Source: Barrientosiimonas humi (lineage in GTDB: Bacteria; Actinomycetota; Actinomycetes; Actinomycetales; Dermatophilaceae). From it: DNA of 64,000 nt. The position numbers and the translations under genes are program-made. Location: assembly GCF_006716095.1 (NCBI RefSeq), contig NZ_VFOK01000001.1, positions 62,001 through 126,000 on the forward strand, written 5' to 3'. Below are positions 7,860 through 17,794 of this stretch, piece after piece. The notes below the pieces were generated by a model. That model was not told the origin of the DNA, searched no databases, and saw nothing but the letters and a program-made list of their open reading frames with translations. Position 1 is the stretch's first letter. Each line of letters starts with the position of its first letter.

Positions 7860-8284
7860 CGGAGGCCGTATCGAGACCCGTCGGCTTGGTCTTGAGTCAC
7901 CGAAAGGCGCCGGGAGGCGGAAGTCGGTCCGTGGTCGGCTGGTCTGGCGGCTCGCGGTGGTGACGTTTCTGACAGAGCCTGACGTTGTTGACAGTCGTGC
8001 GTGCCGTAGCAGTCCTTTGTGTCAACAACGCACTGTCGTGTCGAGATCGTGGGGTGCTGTCAGGACCGACCCCGCCCAGACTGGCCAGAAGCTCCCAGAC
8101 TGGTCAGTTGCAACCGACCAGTCTGTGAGTTCGTGACCACTCTGGCGATGTACGCCATCGGCGACTCGCGAGAACGACGTCACCCCAGGCGTACTCACGC
8201 CTCCCGGCGCCTTTCGGTCACCACCGAGCGCGGTGACCGGGTCTCGATACGGGCTCCGCTGCGCTCCGGCCTACTCGACCACCT
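7834..8284. repeat. 451-bp element with ~86-bp inverted terminal repeats, non-coding
   Basis: The left arm (7834-7919) and right arm (8198-8284) are inverted copies in two blocks. The outer block holds GGTCGAGTAGGCCGGAGCGC and GTATCGAGACCC, and the inner block is ACCGAAAGGCGCCGGGAGGCG. A non-matching spacer of about 16 bases lies between the blocks in both arms. The ~280-base centre has no convincing gene, is less GC-rich and contains a separate palindrome (8096-8125). Long terminal inverted repeats around a short non-coding core resemble a non-autonomous mobile element, but I see no clear target-site duplication. The remaining parts of 7708-8375 are tandem repeats. Confidence 0.55.
8096..8125. 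promoter_or_regulatory. 30-base palindrome inside the repeat element
   Basis: Perfect 10-base arms, CAGACTGGTC and GACCAGTCTG, flank a 10-base centre containing TTGCAA. A further half-site, CAGACTGGCC, lies 19 bases upstream (8077-8086). It could be a protein-binding site or a hairpin in a small transcript; no gene starts directly next to it. Confidence 0.4.
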
Positions 8285-8324
8285 TGGCCGGTCTCGATAC
8301 GGACTCGCCTAGCGGCTCGCCCTA

Positions 8325-8396
8325 CTCGACCAGCTTTGGCTGCTCGACCAGCTTTGGCTGCTCGACCAGCTTTGGCTACTCGACCGGCTTGGGCTG
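8325..8396. repeat. 18-bp tandem repeat reaching into the SDR gene
   Basis: Four copies of CTCGACCAGCTTTGGCTG or close variants start at 8325, 8343, 8361 and 8379. The last copy, which has diverged, encodes the final residues and the stop codon (8376-8378) of the SDR gene on the minus strand. An 18-base unit of the same kind occurs twice at about 27249-27283. Confidence 0.8.
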
Positions 8397-9236
8397 GGCG
8401 AGGGAGTCGTACCGCTTGGCGACGAGGTCCTGGTAGCGCGAGCCGAGGACCTTGGCCACCGTGTGCAGCAGGTGGGCGTCCCCGCCGACGAGCACCCGGG
8501 CCTTGCCCGCGAGCATGCCGTCGAAGATCACCTCGGCGGCCTTCTCCGGCGTGGTCCGGGCGAGCTTCTTGTCGAACAGCCGGGCGGTGCGCGCACCGTC
8601 CTCGCCCTCGGCGTAGCGCGCGTTGCGGGCGATCGCGGTCTTGATGCCTCCCGGGTGCACGACCGTGAGCGTCACGGGGGCGCCCTCGATGAGCAGCTCC
8701 TCGCGCAGCGACTCGGAGAAGCCGCGGACGGCGTACTTCGCTGCGTTGTAAGCGGATTGGCCGGGCATGCTGAGCAGTCCGAACAGGCTGGAGATGTTGA
8801 CCAGGTGACCGTCGCTGGAGGCCTTGAGGTGCGGCAGGAACTCCTTGCTGCCGTGCACGACGCCCCAGAAGTTGATGCCCATGATCCAGTCGAAGTCGTC
8901 GTAGGTCAGCTTCTGGAACTGGCCGGTGAGGGAGACGCCGGCGTTGTTGACCACCACGTCGACGACGCCGTAGTGCTCGGCCACGGCGGTGGCGTAACCG
9001 GCCATCGCGGCCCGGTCGGCCACGTCGACCTTGTCGGTGAGCACCGCTGCGGCGCCGGACAGCTCGGCCTGGCGGGCGGTCTCGGCGAGCCCCTCGCCGT
9101 CGACGTCGCTCAGCGCGAGCCGGGCGCCGTCACGGGCCGCGCGCAGGGCGAGCGCCCGGCCGATGCCGGAGCCGGCGCCGGTGATGACGACGACCTTGTC
9201 GCGCAGGGGAGGGGTGGCGCCTTCGGTGCTGCTCAT
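8376..9236 (-). CDS. SDR family oxidoreductase, coupled to the EthA-like gene
   Basis: This classical short-chain dehydrogenase of 286 residues has the cofactor motif TGAGSGIG (residues 19-26), the NNAG motif (97-100) and a catalytic Ser149/150-Tyr163-Lys167 set in the SAYNAAK context. A C-terminal extension of about 60 residues (AKRYDSLAQ end) is common in SDRs that pair with flavin monooxygenases. Its start overlaps the stop of the monooxygenase by 4 bases, so the two are made together. A plausible role is interconverting the alcohol and ketone substrate of the Baeyer-Villiger enzyme; this is inference. The stop codon lies in the 18-bp repeat. Confidence 0.88.
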   Translation of the reverse strand: MSSTEGATPPLRDKVVVITGAGSGIGRALALRAARDGARLALSDVDGEGLAETARQAELSGAAAVLTDKVDVADRAAMAGYATAVAEHYGVVDVVVNNAGVSLTGQFQKLTYDDFDWIMGINFWGVVHGSKEFLPHLKASSDGHLVNISSLFGLLSMPGQSAYNAAKYAVRGFSESLREELLIEGAPVTLTVVHPGGIKTAIARNARYAEGEDGARTARLFDKKLARTTPEKAAEVIFDGMLAGKARVLVGGDAHLLHTVAKVLGSRYQDLVAKRYDSLAQPKPVE

Positions 9237-10729
9237 GCTGGAACCTGCTCTCGCTCGGTCGAACTCGGGGACTTCGCAGGGACGAACCGGACGCCGTCGG
9301 TCAGCGGGCCGTGGCGCAGCTTGACCAGGTCGACCGGGTAGTTCTGCCGCAGCTTCCAGGGCCAGTCGGCGCCCTGCCGCGGCATCAGGTGGGCGCTGCG
9401 CCGGACGTACCCCGACTGCAGGTCGATCAGCGGGTCGGACGGCAGCTCGTCGGCGCCGGCGGGCAGCTCGGGCACGAACGCGGCGTAACCGTTGCGGCGC
9501 AGGTGCCCGAGCAGCCGGGCGACGTAGTCGGCCACCAGGTCGGCCTTCAGCGTCCACGACGCGTTGGTGTAACCGATGGTGAGCACGAAGTTGGGCACGT
9601 CGTTCAGCGCCATGCCCTTGTAGACGTAGTGCTTCGCGAGGTCGAGCTCGCGACCGTCGACCTTGAGCACCGCACCGCCGAGCAGCTGCAGGTTCAGCCC
9701 GGTGGCGGTGACGACGACGTCGGCGTCGAGGTGGTCGCCCGACTCCAGCACGATGCCCGTCTCGTCGAAGCGCGAGATGCGGTCGGTGACCACGTCGGCC
9801 CGCCCGGACCGGATGGCCTTGAACAGGTCGCCGCTCGGGACGGCGCACAGCCGCTGGTCCCACGGGTCGTACGTCGGTGAGAAGTGGGTGCGGTGGTCGA
9901 AGTCGCTGTCGGTGAAGAACCGGGCGACGCCCTTGCCCAGCAGCTCGCGCATGCGCTGCGGGCGGCGCCGGCTGAACTGGTAGATGCCGACGCCCATCGC
10001 GACGTTCTTCCAGCGCAGCACCGGATAGCTCAGCCACGACGGGGCGCCCTCGAGCGCCTTGCCGATCGGGTCGATGCGGGGCACGGCCGCGACGTACGTC
10101 GGTGAGCGCTGCAGCATCGTCACCAGCCCGGCGTCCTTGGCCAGCTCGGGCACGAGGGTGACGGCGGTGGCGCCGCTGCCGACGACCACGACCTTCTTGC
10201 CGGTGACGTCGAGCCCCTCGGGCCAGTGCTGCGGGTGCACGACCTGGCCCTGGAAGTCCTCGATGCCGGCGAGCTCGGGCGTGTAGCCCGCGTCGTAGTC
10301 GTAGTAGCCGGTGCACATGTAGAGGAAGCCGCAGGTGATGGTCTGCTCTCCGTCGGCCGTCTCGAGGCGCAGGGTCCAGCGCTGGTCCTCGTTCGACCAG
10401 TCGGCCTCGACGACCCGCTGCTCGAAGCGGATGAGCCGGTCGATGGCGTACTCCCGCGCGGTGTCGGCGATGTAGCTCTTGATCGAGCCGCCGTCGGCGA
10501 GCGAGCGGGTGTCGGTCCACGGGCGGAAGCGGTAGCCCAGCGTGTACATGTCCGAGTCGGAGCGCACACCGGGGTAGCGGAACAGGTCCCAGGTGCCGCC
10601 GAGGTCCGTGCGGCGCTCGAGGATCGCCAGGGACAGCTCGGGGTGCTTGCTGCGCAGCGTGGCCGCAGCCCCGATGCCCGAGAGGCCGGCGCCCACGACG
10701 ACGACGTCGAGGTGCTCGTTGCTGGTCAT
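9233..10729 (-). CDS. ethA: EthA-like flavin-dependent Baeyer-Villiger monooxygenase
   Basis: This 498-residue FAD/NADPH enzyme inserts oxygen into ketones and, in mycobacterial EthA, activates thioamide prodrugs such as ethionamide. It has an N-terminal FAD site (GAGLSGIG), an NADPH site (GSGATAVT) and the Baeyer-Villiger fingerprint F-x-G-x3-H-x3-W-P at Phe159, Gly161, His165 and Trp169-Pro170. Stretches such as LGGTWDLFRYPG and RSDSDMYTLG are nearly the same as I recall for M. tuberculosis EthA, and the length is close to its 489 residues. The downstream SDR overlaps it. The divergent TetR gene closely resembles EthR, so repression through 10730-10797 is likely. Confidence 0.93.
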   Translation of the reverse strand: MTSNEHLDVVVVGAGLSGIGAAATLRSKHPELSLAILERRTDLGGTWDLFRYPGVRSDSDMYTLGYRFRPWTDTRSLADGGSIKSYIADTAREYAIDRLIRFEQRVVEADWSNEDQRWTLRLETADGEQTITCGFLYMCTGYYDYDAGYTPELAGIEDFQGQVVHPQHWPEGLDVTGKKVVVVGSGATAVTLVPELAKDAGLVTMLQRSPTYVAAVPRIDPIGKALEGAPSWLSYPVLRWKNVAMGVGIYQFSRRRPQRMRELLGKGVARFFTDSDFDHRTHFSPTYDPWDQRLCAVPSGDLFKAIRSGRADVVTDRISRFDETGIVLESGDHLDADVVVTATGLNLQLLGGAVLKVDGRELDLAKHYVYKGMALNDVPNFVLTIGYTNASWTLKADLVADYVARLLGHLRRNGYAAFVPELPAGADELPSDPLIDLQSGYVRRSAHLMPRQGADWPWKLRQNYPVDLVKLRHGPLTDGVRFVPAKSPSSTEREQVPA

Positions 10730-10797
10730 GCCGTCGACGGTATCGACACCCTGTCGACTAGATCAACAGTGTGTCGAGAACTGATAGTTTCTGCCGC
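10730..10797. promoter_or_regulatory. Divergent ethA/ethR promoter with EthR-type operator
   Basis: The 68 bases between the two starts hold several related boxes: TATCGACA (10741), TGTCGAC (10752), GATCAAC (10761) and TGTCGAG (10772). Mycobacterial EthR binds a long operator of about 55 bp with repeated TGTCGA-like boxes and multimerises on it. The arrangement here matches that pattern and is the only space available for control of both genes. Confidence 0.7.
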
Positions 10798-11451
10798 ATG
10801 GCCACCTCGTCCGCCGCTGCCCGCACCCGGTCCGCCCGGGGGCGTCGCGGCGCCCGCGCGAGCGGCGACGACCGTGAGGCCGCGATCCTCGCGACGGCCG
10901 AGAAACTTTTGGAGACAGTCGCTTTCGCCGACATCTCGATCGACGACCTGGCCAGCGGCGCGGGCATCTCGCGGCCGACGTTCTACTTCTACTTCGCCTC
11001 CAAGGACGACGTGCTGCTGGCGCTGCTGGACCGGCTGGTGCAGCGCAGCGAGACCGCGATCGCCGGCCTCACGCCGTCGGCCGACGCGGTGCGCGAGGGC
11101 TGGCGCGATGCGCTCGGGGTCTACCTCGACACCTTCGCGGCGCAGCGCGGCGTGGCCCTGGCCTGCGCCGACGCGCGGTTCCGCAACGAGCGGGTGCGCC
11201 AGGTGTGGGACCGCGCCACCGCCCTGTGGGTCGACAACACCGCGGCCGGCATCGAGTCCGAGCGGGCGCGGGGCGCGGCACCCGCCGGTCGCCCGGCCCG
11301 CGAGCTCGCGATCGCCCTCAACGCGATGAACGAGCGGGTGATCTACGGCGTGCTGGCCGGCACCGAGCCGGCCCTGTCGCGCGAGCAGGCGCTCGACGTC
11401 CTGGTCGACATCTGGCTCGCCGCGATCTATCTCTCGCCGCCGCAGCTGTAA
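10798..11451 (+). CDS. ethR: EthR-like TetR-family repressor
   Basis: This 217-residue TetR regulator is close to the 216 residues of mycobacterial EthR. The DNA-binding helices cover about residues 25-70, and GAGISRPTFYFYF matches EthR as I recall it. The segment SGDDREAAILATAEKLLE before it and LNAMNER in the ligand domain also match. A basic Ala/Arg-rich N-terminal arm precedes the HTH. It is transcribed away from the EthA-like gene and should repress it and itself through the shared region. The natural ligand in this organism is unknown. Confidence 0.93.
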   Translation: MATSSAAARTRSARGRRGARASGDDREAAILATAEKLLETVAFADISIDDLASGAGISRPTFYFYFASKDDVLLALLDRLVQRSETAIAGLTPSADAVREGWRDALGVYLDTFAAQRGVALACADARFRNERVRQVWDRATALWVDNTAAGIESERARGAAPAGRPARELAIALNAMNERVIYGVLAGTEPALSREQALDVLVDIWLAAIYLSPPQL

Positions 11452-11497
11452 CTCAACCGGCGCCCGAGTCACGTGCGCCGCCAAGGGGATTCGCCGC

Positions 11498-12631
11498 TCA
11501 GGCGAGCGGGTTGGCCGCCTCGAGCAGGCCGTACGTCATCAGCTGGGTCGCGACGTCGCGCACCAGGGAATCGGCGTCGCCGGGGTCGCCGAACACCCGC
11601 ACGCACTCCTTGACCAGGGTGGCCAGCTGCTGCGGCTCCTCGGTGCCGAGCCACAGCACGGCGCCCGGCCCGCGCAGGTGCACCGGCACCGCCCCCATCA
11701 GCACGACGAGCTCGTCGTCGTCCTCCAGCGCCTCGGTGAACGGCCCGCGCACGAGCATCCCGTCGGCCGGAACCTGCGGCGCCGGACGGTGCGGGTCGTG
11801 CTGCTGGTAGGGATCGGGCGGCGGGCCGGCCGGTCGGTGGACGACGGGGGCGACCGGCAGCGGTGTGCTGTCGGCGAGGGCCTGCTCGAGCAGCGGGATC
11901 GCCTCGGTGACCTCGCGGTAGCGAAGCCTGCGCACCCCGCCGGTCGCCACCGCCAGCGAGGCCAGCGCGCTGAGCGGGTGCTCCAGGGTGGGCAGGGCGG
12001 AGGTCTGCGGGACCAGCGACAGCAGCCCCTCGACGAGCGGCACGTCCTCGAGCACGGGAGGCCCGACGTGGGTGGGGTCGCGGTCGAGCAGCACCAGCAG
12101 CCGGGCGGTCGCGTCGTCGTCGGCCACCGTGAGGCCCAGCTCGTCGGGCCCGTGCTGCTGCTTGGCGTGCGCGCTGCCGGAGTGGACGACGAACGACAAC
12201 GGCTTGGGATAGGCCAGCGCGCGGTGCCGGTCGTCGAGCGCGACCGTCTCGTCGGTGAGGTAGGACATGCCGTCGCCGCACAGGTTCAGCGCCGCGGTCG
12301 TCTTGCCGGTGCCCGACTCGGCCACCAGGATCGCGAGGCTCTGCGTGGCCGGGTCGACCACGCCGGCCGCGTGCAGCATCACCCGCCGTCCCATCTGCTG
12401 CCGGATGCCGGCGTACGTCACCTGCGAGGCCAGCGCGTACTCCACCCGGTGACGTGCCTCCTCACCCTCCCCGACGTACGCCGGTGCCAGGTCGATCGTC
12501 TCCGCCGCCTCCCCGAGGGGCTGGGTGACCAGGCAGTGCGACCACTGCGCGCGCACCGTCGCCAGCAGCTCGTCGGGACAGATGACGTCGACCTCGGCCT
12601 CGAGGGCGCGAAGTCGCAGCGTCTGGGGCAT
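11498..12631 (-). CDS. HprK-like kinase fused to PqqD-like domain
   Basis: This 377-residue protein has an HPr kinase-like domain in the first ~230 residues. A P-loop (AESGTGKT, residues 104-111) follows LHAAGV, and LTDETVAL sits where HprK has its second acidic motif. After a Pro-rich linker (about residues 255-290), the last ~85 residues look like the PqqD/RiPP-recognition winged helix (acidic start, VHLRGPGAVLWL, ending LMTYGLLEA). HprK-like kinases with an RRE-like domain could phosphorylate a peptide, as the lasso-peptide kinases do, but no precursor peptide gene is visible nearby. It converges with ethR 46 bases away. ATG 12631 has CAGGAG upstream. Function is inferred from domains only. 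Confidence 0.7.
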   Translation of the reverse strand: MPQTLRLRALEAEVDVICPDELLATVRAQWSHCLVTQPLGEAAETIDLAPAYVGEGEEARHRVEYALASQVTYAGIRQQMGRRVMLHAAGVVDPATQSLAILVAESGTGKTTAALNLCGDGMSYLTDETVALDDRHRALAYPKPLSFVVHSGSAHAKQQHGPDELGLTVADDDATARLLVLLDRDPTHVGPPVLEDVPLVEGLLSLVPQTSALPTLEHPLSALASLAVATGGVRRLRYREVTEAIPLLEQALADSTPLPVAPVVHRPAGPPPDPYQQHDPHRPAPQVPADGMLVRGPFTEALEDDDELVVLMGAVPVHLRGPGAVLWLGTEEPQQLATLVKECVRVFGDPGDADSLVRDVATQLMTYGLLEAANPLA

Positions 12632-12732
12632 GCGGCAGCTCCTGGTGCTGGGACGGGAGGAGGGGGTGCGTTCATCGTAGGGCGGAGTCCCCCTCCACCC
12701 GGGTGGTCCAGAACGCCGGATCTGCGCGGGTT

Positions 12733-12746
12733 GTTCGCCCTCGGCG
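12733..12746. promoter_or_regulatory. ClgR-like box upstream of clpC
   Basis: GTTCGC-N5-GCG, within the wider dyad TTCGCC-CTC-GGCGAA, fits the operator reported for the actinobacterial Clp regulator ClgR. It is 166 bases upstream of the clpC start, in the 280-base gap before clpC that otherwise holds no gene. ClgR activates clp genes under proteotoxic stress. Confidence 0.55.
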
Positions 12747-12911
12747 AAACTCCTGGACCGAGCCCGCCGCGACGGAACAGTCTCGGCACCCGTGGCGTTG
12801 TGCGCGTCGAGACCGCCGTCCCGCGGGTGGGGAGCCTCCTGTCGTTCTCATCCCGACGCAATAGCATCGGGGTGACCGGCCCCGCGGGACTCGGCACACG
12901 AGGAGAAGAAC

Positions 12912-15452
<2,541 letters not shown>

Positions 15453-15470
15453 CCGACGACGTACGCCGTG

Positions 15471-15502
15471 CGGCCCCGTCCCCTCTCGAGGGGGCGGGGC
15501 CG
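15471..15502 (+). terminator. GC-rich hairpin after clpC
   Basis: CGGCCCCGTCCCC and GGGGGCGGGGCCG pair with one mismatch around a short loop, 18 bases after the clpC stop. There is no U-tract, as is usual for actinobacterial terminators. Confidence 0.7.
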
Positions 15503-15548
15503 CTCGCACGTCCGACGGCCCTCGGCCCGGCGCGGATACGGTGGGCGC

Positions 15549-16715
15549 GTGCAGCCACCGAACCGCCGTGACCGAACCCTCCGCGCCGCGATCGCCGCAG
15601 CCGTGTGCGGTGGGTTGCTGCTGGCGGGGTGCACGTCCGACGCCGGATCCGCAGACGACGCAACCGGATCCGGCAGCTCCAGCAGCGCCGGCGGCGACCG
15701 GGGCGGCAGCGACGGCGCGGGCGCCACGAGCAGCTCCGCCGCGCCGGCGGCCACGACCCCACCGACGTACGCCGGTCAGGCCGGCGCCTTCGACGCCGGG
15801 GTCGCGAAGCGGCTGGGCCGGTCCACCGTGCCCGACGCCGAGGTCGCCGGACCGACCGGGACGACCGGCACCTGGAAGGGCACCCGGATCGGTGTCGTGG
15901 CCAGCGGCGACGACGCGACCCTGGTCGTGCGCGACGGCAGCGCGTGGCGGATCGTCGGCGGCTGGTGGCCCTCGAAGGACCTGCCGGGGCCATACCTCGG
16001 TGGCAGGCAGCACGTGCTGGTGCTCGGGTCGGACGCGCGCCAGGGCCAGTCGATCGAGCGCAGCCGCGCCGACACCATCCAGCTGGTCGGGCTCGACGGC
16101 CGCGGGGGCGGCGGCATCCTCGGGATCCCGCGCGACTCGTACCTGCCGCTGTCGACGGGCGGGTCGGGCAAGGTCAACGGCGCGATGCCCAGGGGCGGCC
16201 CGGCCGCGATGCGCCAGACGCTCGCCGACGCGACCGACCTGCCGATCAAGGGCTGGATGCTGACCGACTTCGTCGGCTTCCAGCGTGCGGTGCAGGCGCT
16301 CGGCGGCATCCCGATCACGCTGCCGCGGCCGGTCGGCGACCTCGAGGCCGGGGAGCAGACGCTCGACGGCAAGCAGGCGCTGTTCCTCGCGCGCGAGCGA
16401 AAGTCGTTGCCGCGCGGCGACTTCGACCGTTCGAGCAACCAGGGGCTGCTGCTCATGGCGGGCCTCACCCAGCTGCGCACCAAGGGGGTCACCGAGCTGC
16501 CGAAGATCCTCAGCACGATCGACCCGCACGTGAAGACCAGCCTCACCCCCGAGCAGGTGCTGACGTTCGTGGGCTCGGCCTACGCCGTCAACCCCAGCCG
16601 GGTCGGGCGCGAGGTGGCGTCGGGCTCGCCGGCCACCATCGGTGGCGCGTCGGTGGTGCGGCTGTCGCCGGAGGCGAAGCAGACGTTCGAGAGGTTCGCC
16701 GATGGCAACCTCTGA
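15549..16715 (+). CDS. LCP (LytR-CpsA-Psr) family lipoprotein
   Basis: This 388-residue exported protein has a lipoprotein signal (hydrophobic AAVCGGLLLAG before Cys) and a Ser/Gly/Ala-rich spacer to about residue 80. The LCP catalytic domain carries the hallmark arginines and acids in SRADTIQLV, IPRDSY, KVNGAMP, LDGKQALFLARERKS and RGDFDRSSNQ. LCP enzymes attach polyprenyl-linked glycopolymers such as teichoic acid or arabinogalactan to peptidoglycan. Most LCP proteins have a transmembrane anchor, so the lipobox is a less common solution. The GTG start at 15549 is chosen because the signal peptide begins there. It overlaps the acetyltransferase gene by 14 bases. Confidence 0.85.
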   Translation: MQPPNRRDRTLRAAIAAAVCGGLLLAGCTSDAGSADDATGSGSSSSAGGDRGGSDGAGATSSSAAPAATTPPTYAGQAGAFDAGVAKRLGRSTVPDAEVAGPTGTTGTWKGTRIGVVASGDDATLVVRDGSAWRIVGGWWPSKDLPGPYLGGRQHVLVLGSDARQGQSIERSRADTIQLVGLDGRGGGGILGIPRDSYLPLSTGGSGKVNGAMPRGGPAAMRQTLADATDLPIKGWMLTDFVGFQRAVQALGGIPITLPRPVGDLEAGEQTLDGKQALFLARERKSLPRGDFDRSSNQGLLLMAGLTQLRTKGVTELPKILSTIDPHVKTSLTPEQVLTFVGSAYAVNPSRVGREVASGSPATIGGASVVRLSPEAKQTFERFADGNL

Positions 16716-17232
16716 CGGGCCGGTCGCCGGCCCGGCCTCGCCGGCGGTCCGGCGCGCCCGGGCCGGCGACATCCGCCCCATCCGCGAGCTGGTCGCGCCC
16801 TACGTCGCCGAGCGGGCGATCGTGCCGAAGCCGGCCGTGGCCTACTACGAGTCGGTGCAGGAGTTCCGGGTCGTCGAGATCGACGGGCGGCTCGTCGGGT
16901 GCGGCGCGGTGCACGTCATGTGGGACGACGTCGCCGAGATCCGCACCGTCGCGGTCGACCCGACCGTCAAGGGCCGCGGCGTCGGCACGCTGCTGCTGCG
17001 CACCCTCGTCGACGACGCCCGCGAGCTCGGGGTGTCGCGGCTGTTCTGCCTGACCTTCGAGGTCGGATTCTTCGCCGCGCACGGCTTCCGCGAGATCGAG
17101 GGCCAGGTCGTCGCGCCGGACGTCTACGCCGAGCTGCTGCAGTCGTACGACGAGGGCGTGGCGGAGTTCCTCGACCTCGACCGGATCAAGCCCAACACCC
17201 TCGGCAACACCCGAATGCTGTTGCAGCTGTAG
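16702..17232 (+). CDS. Amino-acid N-acetyltransferase (ArgA-like GNAT)
   Basis: This 176-residue single-domain GNAT has the acetyl-CoA loop VKGRGVGTLLL and C-terminal motifs FEVGFFAAHGF and PNTLGNTRMLLQL. These are typical of the short actinobacterial N-acetylglutamate synthases (mycobacterial Rv2747 type), which catalyse the first step of arginine synthesis without the amino-acid kinase domain of E. coli ArgA. ATG 16702 lies inside the LCP gene (14-base overlap). No other arginine gene is nearby, so assignment rests on the motifs. Confidence 0.75.
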   Translation: MATSDGPVAGPASPAVRRARAGDIRPIRELVAPYVAERAIVPKPAVAYYESVQEFRVVEIDGRLVGCGAVHVMWDDVAEIRTVAVDPTVKGRGVGTLLLRTLVDDARELGVSRLFCLTFEVGFFAAHGFREIEGQVVAPDVYAELLQSYDEGVAEFLDLDRIKPNTLGNTRMLLQL

Positions 17233-17255
17233 CTCCCGCGGCAGATGAAGATTCC

Positions 17256-17283
17256 CTCATCGCCGCTTCATCATCGCCTCATC
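17256..17283 (+). promoter_or_regulatory. Three YTCATC boxes at 11-bp period (putative OmpR-type operator)
   Basis: CTCATC (17256), TTCATC (17267) and CTCATC (17278) are direct repeats exactly 11 bases apart, and an inverted copy (GATGAA) lies at 17244. OmpR/PhoB regulators bind direct repeats with one-turn spacing. The boxes are 26 bases before the first gene of the operon that encodes such a regulator (19325-19996), which suggests autoregulation. Confidence 0.55.
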
Positions 17284-17308
17284 CCGCTCCTGCACACTCG
17301 TGCCCGTG

Positions 17309-17794
17309 ATGCTGCGACGACTCGCCCTGCTCGGCGCCTGCCTGATGGTGCCGGTGCTGCTGGCGCTGGCCAGCCAGGCCCTCGCGAGCCGCCCCGGACC
17401 GCCCGAGCCGCCGCCCGTCGCGCCCGTGCGCCTGCCCGCCCCGAGCACGCCCGCGCCCAGCCCGACCCCGAGCCCGTCCTCGACCCCGCCGTCGAGCTCG
17501 TCCGGCGCGCCGGCACCGTCCACGTCCGCACCGTCCGCGACGTCCTCGCCCGCCGGGCGACCGGGCAGCACGTCTACCCCGACCGGCGCCTCGCCGCGCC
17601 CGGGGCCGAGTCCGAGCGAGACGTCCCGCCCGCCGCGCCAGACCCCCGCGCCCGCACGGCCCACGGTGCGCGACCCCGGCGGATCGGTCAGCACGCACAC
17701 GGTCGCGCCGCGCCCGCCGGCGGGCGACGACGACGACCGCGACGACGCGCCCGACGACGATGACGATGACGACGACGGCGGCGACGATGACTGA
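17309..17794 (+). CDS. Pro/Ser/Thr-rich exported protein with poly-Asp tail
   Basis: This 161-residue protein has a basic start (MLRRLALLG), one hydrophobic segment that is a signal peptide or anchor (to about residue 27), and then ~110 residues of Pro/Ser/Thr-rich low complexity. It ends in a run dominated by aspartate, which could bind Ca2+ or other cations outside the membrane. No catalytic domain is present and I do not recognise a family. GTG 17300 is an alternative start. The last 8 bases overlap the histidine kinase start, so the two are translationally coupled; a role as cation- or wall-sensing accessory to the kinase is inference. Confidence 0.6.
   Translation: MLRRLALLGACLMVPVLLALASQALASRPGPPEPPPVAPVRLPAPSTPAPSPTPSPSSTPPSSSSGAPAPSTSAPSATSSPAGRPGSTSTPTGASPRPGPSPSETSRPPRQTPAPARPTVRDPGGSVSTHTVAPRPPAGDDDDRDDAPDDDDDDDDGGDDD

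Noticed and set aside
8019-8312. A small protein gene inside the repeat element (frame 8019-8312)
   Set aside because: It has no ribosome-binding site or recognisable domain, has atypical codon use, and runs into the right inverted-repeat arm.
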